A DNA stretch of 64,000 nt from Ancylobacter sp. IITR112 (GCF_041415945.1 NZ_JBGCUS010000001.1:186001-250000), one strand, 5' to 3'; positions 51,035-59,430 are shown, counted from the stretch's first letter. Notes: a model not told the origin generated them from the sequence alone. Made by a program: numbers and translations.

Positions 51035-52012
51035 TCAGTTCGCCGCCGCCTTTATCTTGGCGACCACGGCCGGATCAATGTTCTTGAACGCCGAGGCGGT
51101 GTTGGCGGTGGCTTCCTGGAACGGGGTGATGTCGACTTCTTCGACGATCATGCCCTTGTCGGTCAGCTTCTTGAGCTGCTCGGCCTCCAGCCGGGCCGAG
51201 GTCTGGCGCTGGAAGCTCGTCGCTTCGACCAGGGCGTCCTTCAGGATGGTCTGCTGCGCCGGGGTGAGGCCGTCCCACACCTGCTGGCTGAACAGCACCA
51301 GATGCGGGCCATAGACGTGCCGCGTCAGCGTCATGTACTTCTGCACCTCCCACAGTGAATTGCTGTAGACGATGGTGACCGGGTTCTCCTGCGCGTCGAT
51401 CACGCCCTGGCTGAGGCTGGTGAACACCTCGCCCCACACCATCGGGATCGGCGAGGCGCCCAGTTCCTTGAACGCGGCGATGTGCACCGGGTTCTGCATG
51501 GTGCGCAGCTTCATGCCCTTGAGGTCGGCGGGCGACTTCACTTCCTTCTTGCTGGTCAGGCTGCGCCAGCCATTTTCCCACCAGGCGAGGCCGACAATGC
51601 CGCGGCTCTGGAACTGCGCCAGCAGATCCTGGCCGATCTCGCCGTCCAGCACCTTGTAGGCATGCGCCGAATTCTTGAACAGGAAGGGCAGGTCCACCGT
51701 GCCGAGCGCGGGCACGAAGGCGACCAGCGGGCCGGTGGAGACCACCGCCATGTCGACCGTGCCGAGCTGCAGCCCCTCGACCATTTCGCGCTCCTCGCCG
51801 AGCTGGCGGTCGGGATAGATTTCGATCTTGAGGTCGCCCTTGCTCTTCTCGGCGACGATTTCGGCGAATTTCTCAAGCGCGATATGGGTGGGATGCGCGG
51901 TCTGCGTCCCGTGGCCGGCCTTGATGACGGTGGTGGCGAAGGCTGGCGTGGCCAAGGGCGCGGCAGCGAGGCTGAGCGCGGCGGCGGCCGCGAGGGCGAT
52001 AATCCGGTTCAT
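51035..52012 (-). CDS. dctP: TRAP transporter substrate-binding protein (DctP)
   Basis: A 325-residue periplasmic protein with signal peptide (IIALAAAAALSLAAAPLATP, cleavage after AFA). DctP-family marks: IKAGHGTQTAHPTHIALEKF, IEIYPDRQLGEEREMVEGLQ, and the ligand-carboxylate Arg in LKGMKLRTMQNPVHIAAF. That Arg indicates an acid ligand. The gene lies between apnO and dctQ, with hairpins in both gaps (52042-52089 and 51001-51019). D-apionate is a good candidate ligand from context. Confidence 0.93.
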   Translation of the reverse strand: MNRIIALAAAAALSLAAAPLATPAFATTVIKAGHGTQTAHPTHIALEKFAEIVAEKSKGDLKIEIYPDRQLGEEREMVEGLQLGTVDMAVVSTGPLVAFVPALGTVDLPFLFKNSAHAYKVLDGEIGQDLLAQFQSRGIVGLAWWENGWRSLTSKKEVKSPADLKGMKLRTMQNPVHIAAFKELGASPIPMVWGEVFTSLSQGVIDAQENPVTIVYSNSLWEVQKYMTLTRHVYGPHLVLFSQQVWDGLTPAQQTILKDALVEATSFQRQTSARLEAEQLKKLTDKGMIVEEVDITPFQEATANTASAFKNIDPAVVAKIKAAAN

Positions 52013-52041
52013 GGCGTTCCTGTCCCTGTTGGATTTGATGC

Positions 52042-52089
52042 GTCCGGGGCCGTCGAGGGCCCCGGACGAGCCGGGCGGTCGCGCCCGGC
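52042..52089. terminator. Tandem hairpins between apnO and dctP
   Basis: A 10-bp stem, GTCCGGGGCC with GGCCCCGGAC around six bases (52042-52067), is followed by an 8-bp stem, GCCGGGCG with CGCCCGGC around four bases (52070-52089). Both are perfect. They separate the enzyme half of the operon from the transporter half. Confidence 0.5.
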
Positions 52090-52100
52090 GGGGCGCCGCT

Positions 52101-52952
52101 TCAGGCGGCCTTGGGCGGGTTGCAGATTTCCTCGACCGAGCGCTGCACGGCCTTGGGGTCGAAAATGCGCTCCAGCCAGCCCTCGCGGAAAATCTGCGGC
52201 CGGGCCTGGTCGATGGCATAGAGCGCGCCGTCGGAGAACTTGCCTTCGGGGAAAATCTCGAAGGCGATGGCGAGCTCGATGGTCAGATGGCCGAGCAGGA
52301 AGTCGGTCGCCGCCTGACGCGGCACGCCGCGGCGCACGGCCTCATCCGTCGCCTCGCGCAGGGCGAGGCAGAGCGTGGCGCCGATGGTCTCCGCCAGCGC
52401 CGGCTCCATGATGGCGATCTGCTCCACCGTGCAGCGATGCGCGCGCATGACAGGCTTGTAGATGGTGCGGGCGATCTGCTCGCACTGGGCATAGTGCTCG
52501 TCCGGTCCCTGCATCAGCGCGCAGACAATGTGCTGCTTGGCGTGCACGCCGCCGAAGAAGTCGTTCTTCGCCGCTTCCGTCACCTCGTCATTGAAGATCG
52601 GCGGGTGGCAGGGATGGGTGACGAAATAGGTGACATCCTCGCGCTTGGGCAGTTCGCCCGCATGCGGGGCGGCGGCGTCGAGCATGATGATGGCGGTGCC
52701 GGGCTTCACCTTCTCGATGAAGGTGTGCGCGATCTTGCCGATCAGCCGGTCCGGCACAGCCATGAGCACGGCATCGGCATCGGCGAGCGCGTTGTCGCCG
52801 TCGACGCAGTCGAGCCCGGTCTTCTCCTTCAGCCGGGTCCGGCCGGCCTCGGTCGGCTCGACATGCATCACCTCATAGGGCGAGCCCTGGAGATTGGTGG
52901 CGAGCCGGACGCCCATCTTTCCGCCGGCGCCGAGCAGGGCGATCTTTTTCAT
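52101..52952 (-). CDS. apnO: D-apionate oxidoisomerase-like NAD-dependent enzyme (ApnO candidate)
   Basis: A 283-residue protein with an N-terminal Rossmann motif (IALLGAGGKMGVRLATNL) and a C-terminal helical domain like that of phosphogluconate/hydroxyisobutyrate dehydrogenase relatives. ApnO oxidises D-apionate and isomerises it to 3-oxoisoapionate. The segment FVTHPCHPPIFNDE holds possible catalytic His residues. It is encoded next to the OiaK-like kinase (19 bp), and all downstream steps of the RuBisCO-like branch are present, which is the main support for this identity. Similar proteins are often annotated only as NAD-binding oxidoreductases. Confidence 0.78.
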   Translation of the reverse strand: MKKIALLGAGGKMGVRLATNLQGSPYEVMHVEPTEAGRTRLKEKTGLDCVDGDNALADADAVLMAVPDRLIGKIAHTFIEKVKPGTAIIMLDAAAPHAGELPKREDVTYFVTHPCHPPIFNDEVTEAAKNDFFGGVHAKQHIVCALMQGPDEHYAQCEQIARTIYKPVMRAHRCTVEQIAIMEPALAETIGATLCLALREATDEAVRRGVPRQAATDFLLGHLTIELAIAFEIFPEGKFSDGALYAIDQARPQIFREGWLERIFDPKAVQRSVEEICNPPKAA

Positions 52953-52971
52953 CGGAATTCTCTCCCTTGGG

Positions 52972-54354
52972 TCAATGGTTGGCGCCGCCTTTGGCAGCGC
53001 TGAAGAAGTCCGGCCGGCCCATCTGGCCGCCCTTGAACGTGATTTCGAGCCCGTCATGAGGCCCTTCCGCATAGGCGCGGCAGAGCGGTGAGCCCGGCGC
53101 GAGCGGCGCCAGCGCGGTCACGGCATAGATGCCGAGCGCCATGCCGGCATGGCCCGACGTGTCGCCGCCGGAAATCACGGCGCGCGTCAGCCCGGCCCGC
53201 TCGACCACCGCATCCAGCACCCGCCCGAGCCCGTCGCCGATGCGGGCGTTGACTTGCGCCGGGGCGGCGCCTGCCGCGTCGATCGCGTGGCCGAGCGCCG
53301 GCACCGCCGGGTCATCCGGGCCGCTGGCGGTGAAGATGAGCGGGTCGCGGCCGGCCTCCAGCGCGGTGAGCGCCGCCGCCGTGCCGCGCGCGATTTCGGC
53401 TTTCCAGGCGCCCGCATCCACCGCGTGCGTCGCGTCGAGCCTTATGCCCTCGAAGCCGTTCTCCAATGCGTGGCCGATCTGCACCGCCGTGATCGGGGAA
53501 CACGAACCGGAGACGACGGCGATGCGCGCGGCCCGCGCCGGCGGTGCCGTCGGCGCTTCCGCTGCCAGAAGCCCGGCGCGGCGCCAATAGGCGACCAGCG
53601 CATATTCCAGCCCCTGCGAGCCGAGGGCGAACAGCCGCTCGCCGCGCTGTTCCCACACCAGCCGCCCGGCCTGCGCCAGCGTCTCGTCGTCGAGCACGTC
53701 GAGCGCGAGGATGCGAGCGCCGGCCGCGCGCTCGGCGGCGAGTTGCGCCTCGGCCCTTCCGGTCTTCATGGCGACGAAATCGACGAGGCCGACCGGCATC
53801 TCCGTCTGCCGCGCGAGGTGAAGGCGCACATCCGCCTCGTTCATTGGCGTCACCGGGTGGCGCGCCATGACAGGGTGGCGGTCGAGCCGGTAGCCGCTGC
53901 CGTCAATCGCGGCGAAGAGGTTGCCGAAGGCCTGGTAGCGGGCGATGGCCGGGGCGCCGACAATGAGCGGGTGCCAGTCGCCGCCGAGAATGCGCTCGCC
54001 GATTTCCGCCGCGCGGCCGATGGAGCCGATCTCGGGCGAGGAATCGAAGGTCGAGCACACCTTGTAATGGCTGATCGGCGCGTTCAGCGCGGCCAGTTGC
54101 TCGAAGATCGGCGGCAGCGCCTCATCCATCCATTCCGGCGGCTGCGAGCGGGCGATGCCGGCAACGCCGATGGCCCGCATCCCCTCGAAGCGGGCGAGCC
54201 GCGCCGGCGTCGGCGGTTCGAGGAACAGCACGGTCGGCAGGCCGGCGAAGCTCAGCACCTCCATCACCGCCGACGAGCCGGTGTAGTCGTCGCCATAGAA
54301 GGCGACGAGCGGGCCGTCCGGCAGCGCAGGGGAGGTGGCGGGCGCCGGGCTCAT
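52972..54354 (-). CDS. oiaK: Four-carbon acid sugar kinase family protein (3-oxoisoapionate kinase, OiaK candidate)
   Basis: A 460-residue DUF1537-family kinase. The N-terminal substrate domain begins PLVAFYGDDYTGSSAVMEVL, a family hallmark. The C-terminal nucleotide domain shows VVSGSCSPITAVQI and GGDTSGHAGMALGI. Members phosphorylate acid sugars; in loci with a RuBisCO-like protein and ApnO the substrate is 3-oxoisoapionate (4-phosphate product). It overlaps the OiaX-like gene by four bases (ATGA), so the two act in sequence. ATG 54354 is preferred over the Arg-rich upstream frame. Confidence 0.82.
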   Translation of the reverse strand: MSPAPATSPALPDGPLVAFYGDDYTGSSAVMEVLSFAGLPTVLFLEPPTPARLARFEGMRAIGVAGIARSQPPEWMDEALPPIFEQLAALNAPISHYKVCSTFDSSPEIGSIGRAAEIGERILGGDWHPLIVGAPAIARYQAFGNLFAAIDGSGYRLDRHPVMARHPVTPMNEADVRLHLARQTEMPVGLVDFVAMKTGRAEAQLAAERAAGARILALDVLDDETLAQAGRLVWEQRGERLFALGSQGLEYALVAYWRRAGLLAAEAPTAPPARAARIAVVSGSCSPITAVQIGHALENGFEGIRLDATHAVDAGAWKAEIARGTAAALTALEAGRDPLIFTASGPDDPAVPALGHAIDAAGAAPAQVNARIGDGLGRVLDAVVERAGLTRAVISGGDTSGHAGMALGIYAVTALAPLAPGSPLCRAYAEGPHDGLEITFKGGQMGRPDFFSAAKGGANH

Positions 54355-55610
54355 GCCGCATAGGTCTCCAGCGCGCGGGCGAGCGCGGTGTGGTCGCGGG
54401 CGTAGTCGGGCAGCGGCACGCCGGTCATCGCCGCTTCCCACGCCTCGCGCAGCGAGGCGACGCCCGCCGCCGGGCCGTCCGGATGGGCCATGATGCCGCC
54501 GCCGGCGGCGAAGATCAGGTCGGCGGAGCCCAGCGCGGCATAGGTGCCCGGCGCCTGCTTGGCCGACTGGCCGGAGGAGAACACCGGCATGGCGATGCAG
54601 GGCTTGTCGTCGAACAGGGGGGTGAGGCACTCGCGGGCGGAGGCGATGACGCTGTCGTCAGCCTCGGAGAACTTGTTGGCGAGGCCGTTCACATGCATGT
54701 GGTCGGCACCGGCCAGCCGCCAGATCTTCTGCCAGGCGACATAGGACCAGCCGAGCATCGGCGCGCGCGAGAGATAGCCCCAGCCATTGCGGTGGGCGTG
54801 CAGCGGCAGCTCGGTGAAGCGGCCGAGTTCGATCATGCCGACAAGGCCGACCGAGTTGAGGCTGGCCATGACGCAGGTGCCGCCGAGTTCCTGCACGAGA
54901 TCGTGGCGGCGGCGCATCTGGTCGATTTCGCCAGTCAGGTTGAAGGCGAACATCACCTTCTTGCCGGTGCGGTCGGCATGGTCGTTGATGACGCGCATCA
55001 CCGCGCGCACCCGGTCCTCGAAGCGGCAATGCGGGCCGTCGGACTGCAATTCGTCGTCCTTGATGAAGTCGATGCCCGCTTCCGCCAGCAGCTTCACAAG
55101 GTCCGCCGTCTCGGTCGGCCCGAAGCCGACGCTCGGCTTGACGATGGTGCCGATGATCGGCCGCCCCTCGACCCCGGCGAGACGGCGCGTGCCGGCGATG
55201 CCGAATTTCGGCCCGCCATAGGCCTGTGCGAAATCCTGCGGCAGGCGGATGTCGAGAAGGCGCAGGCCGGAGAACTGCTTCAGTTCGAACAGATTGCCGG
55301 CCACGGTCGCCAGCAGGTTCGGCAGTGAGGGGCCGAGATTGTCCATCGGCCAGGAAAGGGTGACGCGCGCCCGCTGGATCACCCCGCCCGCGGGATGGCC
55401 GGCGCCGGGCAGGGAGGGGGCCTCCGCGGTGCCCACGAGTTCCAGCGCCTCGATCCGGGCGGCGGAACGCTCCTTCAGCTCCGGCGTCTCGCCGGGAATG
55501 GCGACGAAGGTACCGCTGGACTGTTCGCCCGCCATCGCCTCGGCGGCGCGGCGGGGATCATAGGCGGTCTCGATCAGATAGTCGGCTTCGATCCGGTGGG
55601 GCGCGGGCAT
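54351..55610 (-). CDS. oiaX: RuBisCO-like protein (3-oxoisoapionate-4-phosphate transcarboxylase/hydrolase, OiaX candidate)
   Basis: A 419-residue RuBisCO-like protein. Active-site motifs are intact: Lys158 in GTIVKPSVG, the carbamylation motif Lys184-Asp-Asp-Glu187 in DFIKDDE, HAHR at 271-274, HVNGLANK with Lys313 seven residues after His306 (loop-6 spacing), SSGQ at 345-348 and the phosphate-binding GGG at 370-372. OiaX cleaves 3-oxoisoapionate 4-phosphate to 3-phosphoglycerate and glycolate. ATG 55610 has AGGA eight bases upstream; an alternative GTG at 55631 lacks it. It heads the oiaX-oiaK-apnO-dctPQM operon. Identity is set by context more than by residues. Confidence 0.85.
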   Translation of the reverse strand: MPAPHRIEADYLIETAYDPRRAAEAMAGEQSSGTFVAIPGETPELKERSAARIEALELVGTAEAPSLPGAGHPAGGVIQRARVTLSWPMDNLGPSLPNLLATVAGNLFELKQFSGLRLLDIRLPQDFAQAYGGPKFGIAGTRRLAGVEGRPIIGTIVKPSVGFGPTETADLVKLLAEAGIDFIKDDELQSDGPHCRFEDRVRAVMRVINDHADRTGKKVMFAFNLTGEIDQMRRRHDLVQELGGTCVMASLNSVGLVGMIELGRFTELPLHAHRNGWGYLSRAPMLGWSYVAWQKIWRLAGADHMHVNGLANKFSEADDSVIASARECLTPLFDDKPCIAMPVFSSGQSAKQAPGTYAALGSADLIFAAGGGIMAHPDGPAAGVASLREAWEAAMTGVPLPDYARDHTALARALETYAA

Positions 55611-55723
55611 GCGGCTGTCCTGGCTCGGCACGCAAGGCCGCTCCGCCGCGCATATGCGCGCCGCCCAGCCTGTCGTGCGTTTCCTCTATGGTGAGTCTCT
55701 GCTCACTCATATCTTGAGATAGT

Positions 55724-55761
55724 CATTATACCAGTTGCAGAGGGCGCACAAGCGGTGCGCC
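55724..55761 (-). promoter_or_regulatory. Extended -10 promoter and operator of the oiaX operon
   Basis: On the minus strand GCAACTGGTATAATGA (55739-55724) is identical to 41694-41709, including the extended -10 TGGTATAAT. Upstream, GGCGCAC and GTGCGCC (55743-55761) form a perfect inverted repeat carrying the 16-bp repeat shared with 50990-51005. Further small inverted repeats, GTGAG-N6-CTCAC (55692-55707) and TATCT-TG-AGATA (55711-55722), lie downstream of the -10. Confidence 0.65.
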
Positions 55762-55806
55762 GGCCGCTGCGGCAGCGTTCGGTGGTAAATGCGCCCGCCG
55801 CGTCGA

Positions 55807-55868
55807 TTGACTCGTTCAATAAATCCGCATACCGTCTGCGCATGTTCGGTGTTTCTACAAACGGTATG
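55807..55868 (+). promoter_or_regulatory. Promoter and inverted repeat before the MerR-XRE-cupin-racemase regulator
   Basis: TTGACT (55807-55812) is a good -35. CATACCGT (55828-55835) and ACGGTATG (55861-55868) form a perfect 8-bp inverted repeat separated by 25 bases, nine bases before the ATG. A MerR- or XRE-type dimer could bind this repeat; a clear -10 is not seen. Confidence 0.5.
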
Positions 55869-55876
55869 TAGACCGC

Positions 55877-57766
55877 ATGACCCAGCCGGCCGCCCGCTTC
55901 CCCTTCTCCATCGGCCATGTCGCCAAGGTGACCGGCATTGCGGTGTCGACCCTGCGCTCCTGGGAGAATCAGGGCCTGCTGACCCCCAGCAAGTCGGCCG
56001 GCGGGCATCGTTCCTATGGCGAGGCGGAGATCGAGCGGGTGCGCCGCATCGACCGCATGCGCCGCGTCGACGGCCAGAGCCTTTCCGCCATCCGCCGGCT
56101 GCTCGACAGCGAGGAGGAGGCCGCTCCCGCACCGGAAGGCGAGGCGGCGCCGGTCGCCTTCAACCATCTCGGCGCCCGCGTGCGTGGCCTGCGCCAGGAA
56201 GCGGGCATGTCGCTGCGCGAATTGTCCGAGCGCACCGACATCGCCACCTCGCATCTCTCCATGTTCGAGCGCGGCGTCGCCTTCCTGTCGCCAGCGCGGC
56301 TCAACGCCATCGCCGAAGTGTTCGGCCGCACGCTGGCGGAACTGCTCGGCGGCACCAAGGGGCGCGATTTTCCCGTGGTGCGCCGGGGGCAGGGGCGCAT
56401 CGTCGGCTCCTTCGGCCCCGGCGTCACCATCGAGCAGCTCACCGTCTCGCAGCGGCTGATGGATGCGGAGGTGTGGACCATCGACCCCGAGCGCGAGAGC
56501 GACGGCTTCTACGCCCATGAGGGCGAGGAACTGATCTATGTGCTGGAAGGCTCGCTCGAACTCGCGCTCGCCGACCGCGACGCCGAGGTGCTGAACCCCG
56601 GCGACGGCGCCTATTTCAACAGCCGCATCGCCCATCGCTGGCGCAACACCGGGCCGGTGCCGGCCAAGGTGCTGTGGATCAACACCGACAGCGACCGCCT
56701 CTCCTCCATGAGCTTCGAGCGCAGCGACCGCCGGCTCGGCCTCGGCGCCGGCATTGGCGAGGGCATTGGCGAGGGTGCGCTCAGCCTGGAGCTGCCCTCG
56801 GGCGCGCGCACCTTCCGCGTCATCGAAACCCACACCGAGGGCCATCCGACCCATATTCTGATCGAGCCGCTGGAAGGGCTGGACGCCGACAGCGTCGCCG
56901 GCAAGGCGCGGCAGTTCGCGGAGCGCTATGACAGCCTGCGCCCGATGCTGCTGCACGAGCCGCGCGGCCATTCCGGCGCCTTCGGTCTGGTGCCGGTGGC
57001 CTCCAGCGCGGCGGATTTCGGCGCCTTCTTCATCTCCTCCTATGGCTATCCCGGCCTGTGCGGCCACGCCATCATGGGCTACACCGCCGCGCTGCGGGCG
57101 CTCGGCCGCCTCACCCGCCACACGCGCTTCACCATCGAGGTACCGAACGGCATCCTCAGCGTCGAGGTGGGTGTGGACGGCGACGCCGACGCCATCGCCC
57201 TCGACATGCCGCCCGCCCTCATCGCGGAGGCGGGCCGGCGCGTGGCGATCGACGGGCTGGACCTCGATGTCGCCATCGCCATGTGCGGCGACTGCACCGC
57301 GCTCGTCGACGCGCAGGCCGCCGGGCTGACGCTGGAGGCGAGCCATATCGACCGGCTGCTCGCCCTGGGTGACAGCCTGCGCCGCCATCTCAACGAGGCG
57401 CTGCCGCGCCGGCGCGGGGCGCAGCCCAGCGTCGATTCCGTGCTGTTTCACGGCACGGACGAGGCCGGCGCGGTGCGCCAGTTCCTCGCCATTGATCGGC
57501 AGAAATTCGACCGCTCCCCCGGCGTCGCCGGCCTTGCCTGCCTCCTCGCCTTGCGCGCCGCCACCGGCGCCGCGCAGCCGGGGACGCGGCTCGACGCGGT
57601 CAGCCTGTTCGGCGGGCGCCTGTCCGGCGAACTCATCACCCTGACCCACGGCGCCGGCGGTGCCGTGGCCGCCACGACCCGGATCACGGGACGCGCGCAT
57701 CTGAAAGCCGTGGCGACGCTCATCCAGGAGATGGGCGATCCGCTCGGCAGCGGCTTCCTGCGATAG
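55877..57766 (+). CDS. Four-domain regulator: MerR HTH, XRE HTH, cupin and inactive proline-racemase domain
   Basis: A 629-residue fusion. Residues 8-75 form a MerR-type helix-turn-helix (FSIGHVAKVTGIAVSTLRSW). Residues 97-155 form an XRE-type one (LGARVRGLRQEAGMSLRELS). A cupin covers about 190-270 (GEELIYVLEGSLELA; PGDGAYF). Residues 311-628 are a complete proline-racemase fold. Catalytic Cys395 survives in GLCGHAIMG, but the second site, DRSPCGTGT in enzymes, reads DRSPGVAGL, with Gly549 for Cys. The domain can hardly racemise and probably binds the ligand. The gene leads the operon for an amino-acid ABC transporter and a racemase-family enzyme, so it should sense hydroxyproline or an analogue. 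Confidence 0.88.
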   Translation: MTQPAARFPFSIGHVAKVTGIAVSTLRSWENQGLLTPSKSAGGHRSYGEAEIERVRRIDRMRRVDGQSLSAIRRLLDSEEEAAPAPEGEAAPVAFNHLGARVRGLRQEAGMSLRELSERTDIATSHLSMFERGVAFLSPARLNAIAEVFGRTLAELLGGTKGRDFPVVRRGQGRIVGSFGPGVTIEQLTVSQRLMDAEVWTIDPERESDGFYAHEGEELIYVLEGSLELALADRDAEVLNPGDGAYFNSRIAHRWRNTGPVPAKVLWINTDSDRLSSMSFERSDRRLGLGAGIGEGIGEGALSLELPSGARTFRVIETHTEGHPTHILIEPLEGLDADSVAGKARQFAERYDSLRPMLLHEPRGHSGAFGLVPVASSAADFGAFFISSYGYPGLCGHAIMGYTAALRALGRLTRHTRFTIEVPNGILSVEVGVDGDADAIALDMPPALIAEAGRRVAIDGLDLDVAIAMCGDCTALVDAQAAGLTLEASHIDRLLALGDSLRRHLNEALPRRRGAQPSVDSVLFHGTDEAGAVRQFLAIDRQKFDRSPGVAGLACLLALRAATGAAQPGTRLDAVSLFGGRLSGELITLTHGAGGAVAATTRITGRAHLKAVATLIQEMGDPLGSGFLR

Positions 57767-57807
57767 GCCTCGCCTCAACACCAAACCAGAGAACTAGGGA
57801 ACCGACG

Positions 57808-58683
57808 ATGACCACCGCCTCGTCCCTCCGGCCGTCTCCGGCCGCCGGCTCGCTTTTCCGCTCTTTCGTCCTCATGTTCGTCGGCGCCGTCGTGCTGGCG
57901 TTCTCGACCTTCCAGTCCGCCTTCGCCGCCGATCCGAACCTCGTGCTCGACCGCATCCGCAAGAGCGGCGAGCTGCGCGTGCCGGTCATGATCGGCGAGG
58001 AGCCGGGCTATATCCGCGACCGCAACACCGGCGCGTGGAGCGGCTTCTACATGGACTGGGCGAACGACATCGCCACCCTGCTCAACGTCAAGGTCGTGCC
58101 GGTTGAAACCACCTGGGGCAACCTCGCCGCCGACTTCCAGGCCAACAAGATCGACATCGCCTTCGGCCTGAACCCGAACCCCAAGCGCGGCCTGGTGGTG
58201 GACTATCTCAGCGTGCCGCTGTTCACCGATGCCTGGGCCATCGTCACCAAGCCGGGCTTCGCCAAGAAGACCTGGGCCGAGCTGAACGACCCGTCGGTGC
58301 GCATCGTCGTGCAGAAGGGCGGCACGATGCAGGTCGTCGCCGAGGCGCTGACGCCGAAGGCCAACATCATCGTGGTGGAAGACCGCCCGCTCGGCATCAT
58401 GGAGCTTCAGGCCAACCGCGCCGATGCCATGATCCTCGCCGTGTTCGACGCCATCGACGTGTCCAAGGCGATCAACGGCCAGATCGTGCTGCCGAGCCCG
58501 ATGCTGCTCAACCCCGCGACCATCGGCATGCGCCGCGAGGAAGGCAATGAGGGCTACGAGAACTGGCTCACCAACTGGGTGAACCAGCAGCGCGCCCTCG
58601 GCCTGGCCCAGGGCAAGCTGCGAAAGGCCTTCGAGGCGCGCGGCATCGACCTCTCGGTGCTGCCGCCCGAGTTCAACTTCTGA
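57808..58683 (+). CDS. Amino-acid ABC transporter substrate-binding protein
   Basis: A 291-residue family-3 periplasmic binding protein. The signal region (SFVLMFVGAVVLAFSTFQSA, cleavage after AFA) is preceded by an unusually long hydrophilic N-terminus of 18 residues. RIRKSGELRVPVMIGEEPGY and FQANKIDIAFGLNPNPKRGL are typical mature motifs. It lies 41 bp after the four-domain regulator and before the permease. In this operon the ligand is probably 4-hydroxyproline or a similar cyclic amino acid; that is inference. Confidence 0.9.
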   Translation: MTTASSLRPSPAAGSLFRSFVLMFVGAVVLAFSTFQSAFAADPNLVLDRIRKSGELRVPVMIGEEPGYIRDRNTGAWSGFYMDWANDIATLLNVKVVPVETTWGNLAADFQANKIDIAFGLNPNPKRGLVVDYLSVPLFTDAWAIVTKPGFAKKTWAELNDPSVRIVVQKGGTMQVVAEALTPKANIIVVEDRPLGIMELQANRADAMILAVFDAIDVSKAINGQIVLPSPMLLNPATIGMRREEGNEGYENWLTNWVNQQRALGLAQGKLRKAFEARGIDLSVLPPEFNF

Positions 58684-58710
58684 CGTCGTCCCCCTCGTCG
58701 ACGTTACCTA

Positions 58711-58737
58711 CGGTGCCGGCGCCTGCCGCCGGCACCG
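58711..58737 (+). terminator. Intercistronic hairpin after the amino-acid-binding-protein gene
   Basis: CGGTGCCGGC and GCCGGCACCG form a perfect 10-bp stem with a seven-base loop, followed by a pyrimidine-rich stretch (GCCTTTCCCTCCC). It sits between the binding-protein stop and the permease start and resembles a partial terminator. Confidence 0.5.
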
Positions 58738-58768
58738 GCCTTTCCCTCCCCCGCAAGGTCGCTGCGCC

Positions 58769-59416
58769 GTGTTCGACTGGTCCGTCATCACCCAAAACGC
58801 CCATCTGTTCGCCTGGGGACTGGTCGTCACCCTCGAATACACGGTGATCACCTGCGTCCTCGGCCTGATCGTCGGGCTGCTGATCGCGCTGGTGCAGCTC
58901 TCGCCGCTCAAGGCGCTGCGCATCATCGGCATGCTGTTCGTCGAGTTCTTCCGCAACGTGCCGCTGCTGGTGTGGCTGCTGTGGAGCTATTACGCGCTGC
59001 CGATCTTCGCCGGCATCAATATTTCCAAGCAGGCGGCGGGCATTCTCGCCCTCAGCCTCTATGGCGGGGCGTACTATGCCGAAATCCTGCGCGCCGGCAT
59101 CCAGGCACTCGACCATGGGCAGGCGGACGCGGCCAAGGCGCTGGGCATGCGCTCCTGGCAGGCGATGCGCCGCATCATCCTGCCGCAGGCGTTGCGCCAG
59201 ATGATCCCGCCGCTTGCCGGCCAGACCATCATCCAGATGAAGAACACCACGCTGCTCTCGGTGCTCACCGTGCCGGACCTGCTCTACCAGGCAAGCTACG
59301 TCTCCTCCTTCACCTACCGGCCGATGGAGGTCTACACCGTCGTCGGCCTCATCTTCCTCGCCGTTCTCATTCCCTCCAACTATCTCGCGCGCCGGCTCGA
59401 GATGCGCCGTCACTGA
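58769..59416 (+). CDS. Amino-acid ABC transporter permease
   Basis: A 215-residue inner-membrane permease of the HisM/GlnP type starting from GTG 58769 (AAGGT upstream). [19 protein letters not shown] and the EAA loop [20 protein letters not shown] are diagnostic, followed by [16 protein letters not shown]. Only one permease gene is present in this operon, so the channel is probably a homodimer. It lies between the binding-protein and ATPase genes. Confidence 0.92.
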   Translation: MFDWSVITQNAHLFAWGLVVTLEYTVITCVLGLIVGLLIALVQLSPLKALRIIGMLFVEFFRNVPLLVWLLWSYYALPIFAGINISKQAAGILALSLYGGAYYAEILRAGIQALDHGQADAAKALGMRSWQAMRRIILPQALRQMIPPLAGQTIIQMKNTTLLSVLTVPDLLYQASYVSSFTYRPMEVYTVVGLIFLAVLIPSNYLARRLEMRRH

Positions 59417-59430
59417 GAGGGGGCCCCGCC

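Noticed and set aside
55703..57784. A 693-codon antisense frame across the four-domain regulator
   Set aside because: The plus frame encodes four clear domains; the antisense translation is compositionally biased.
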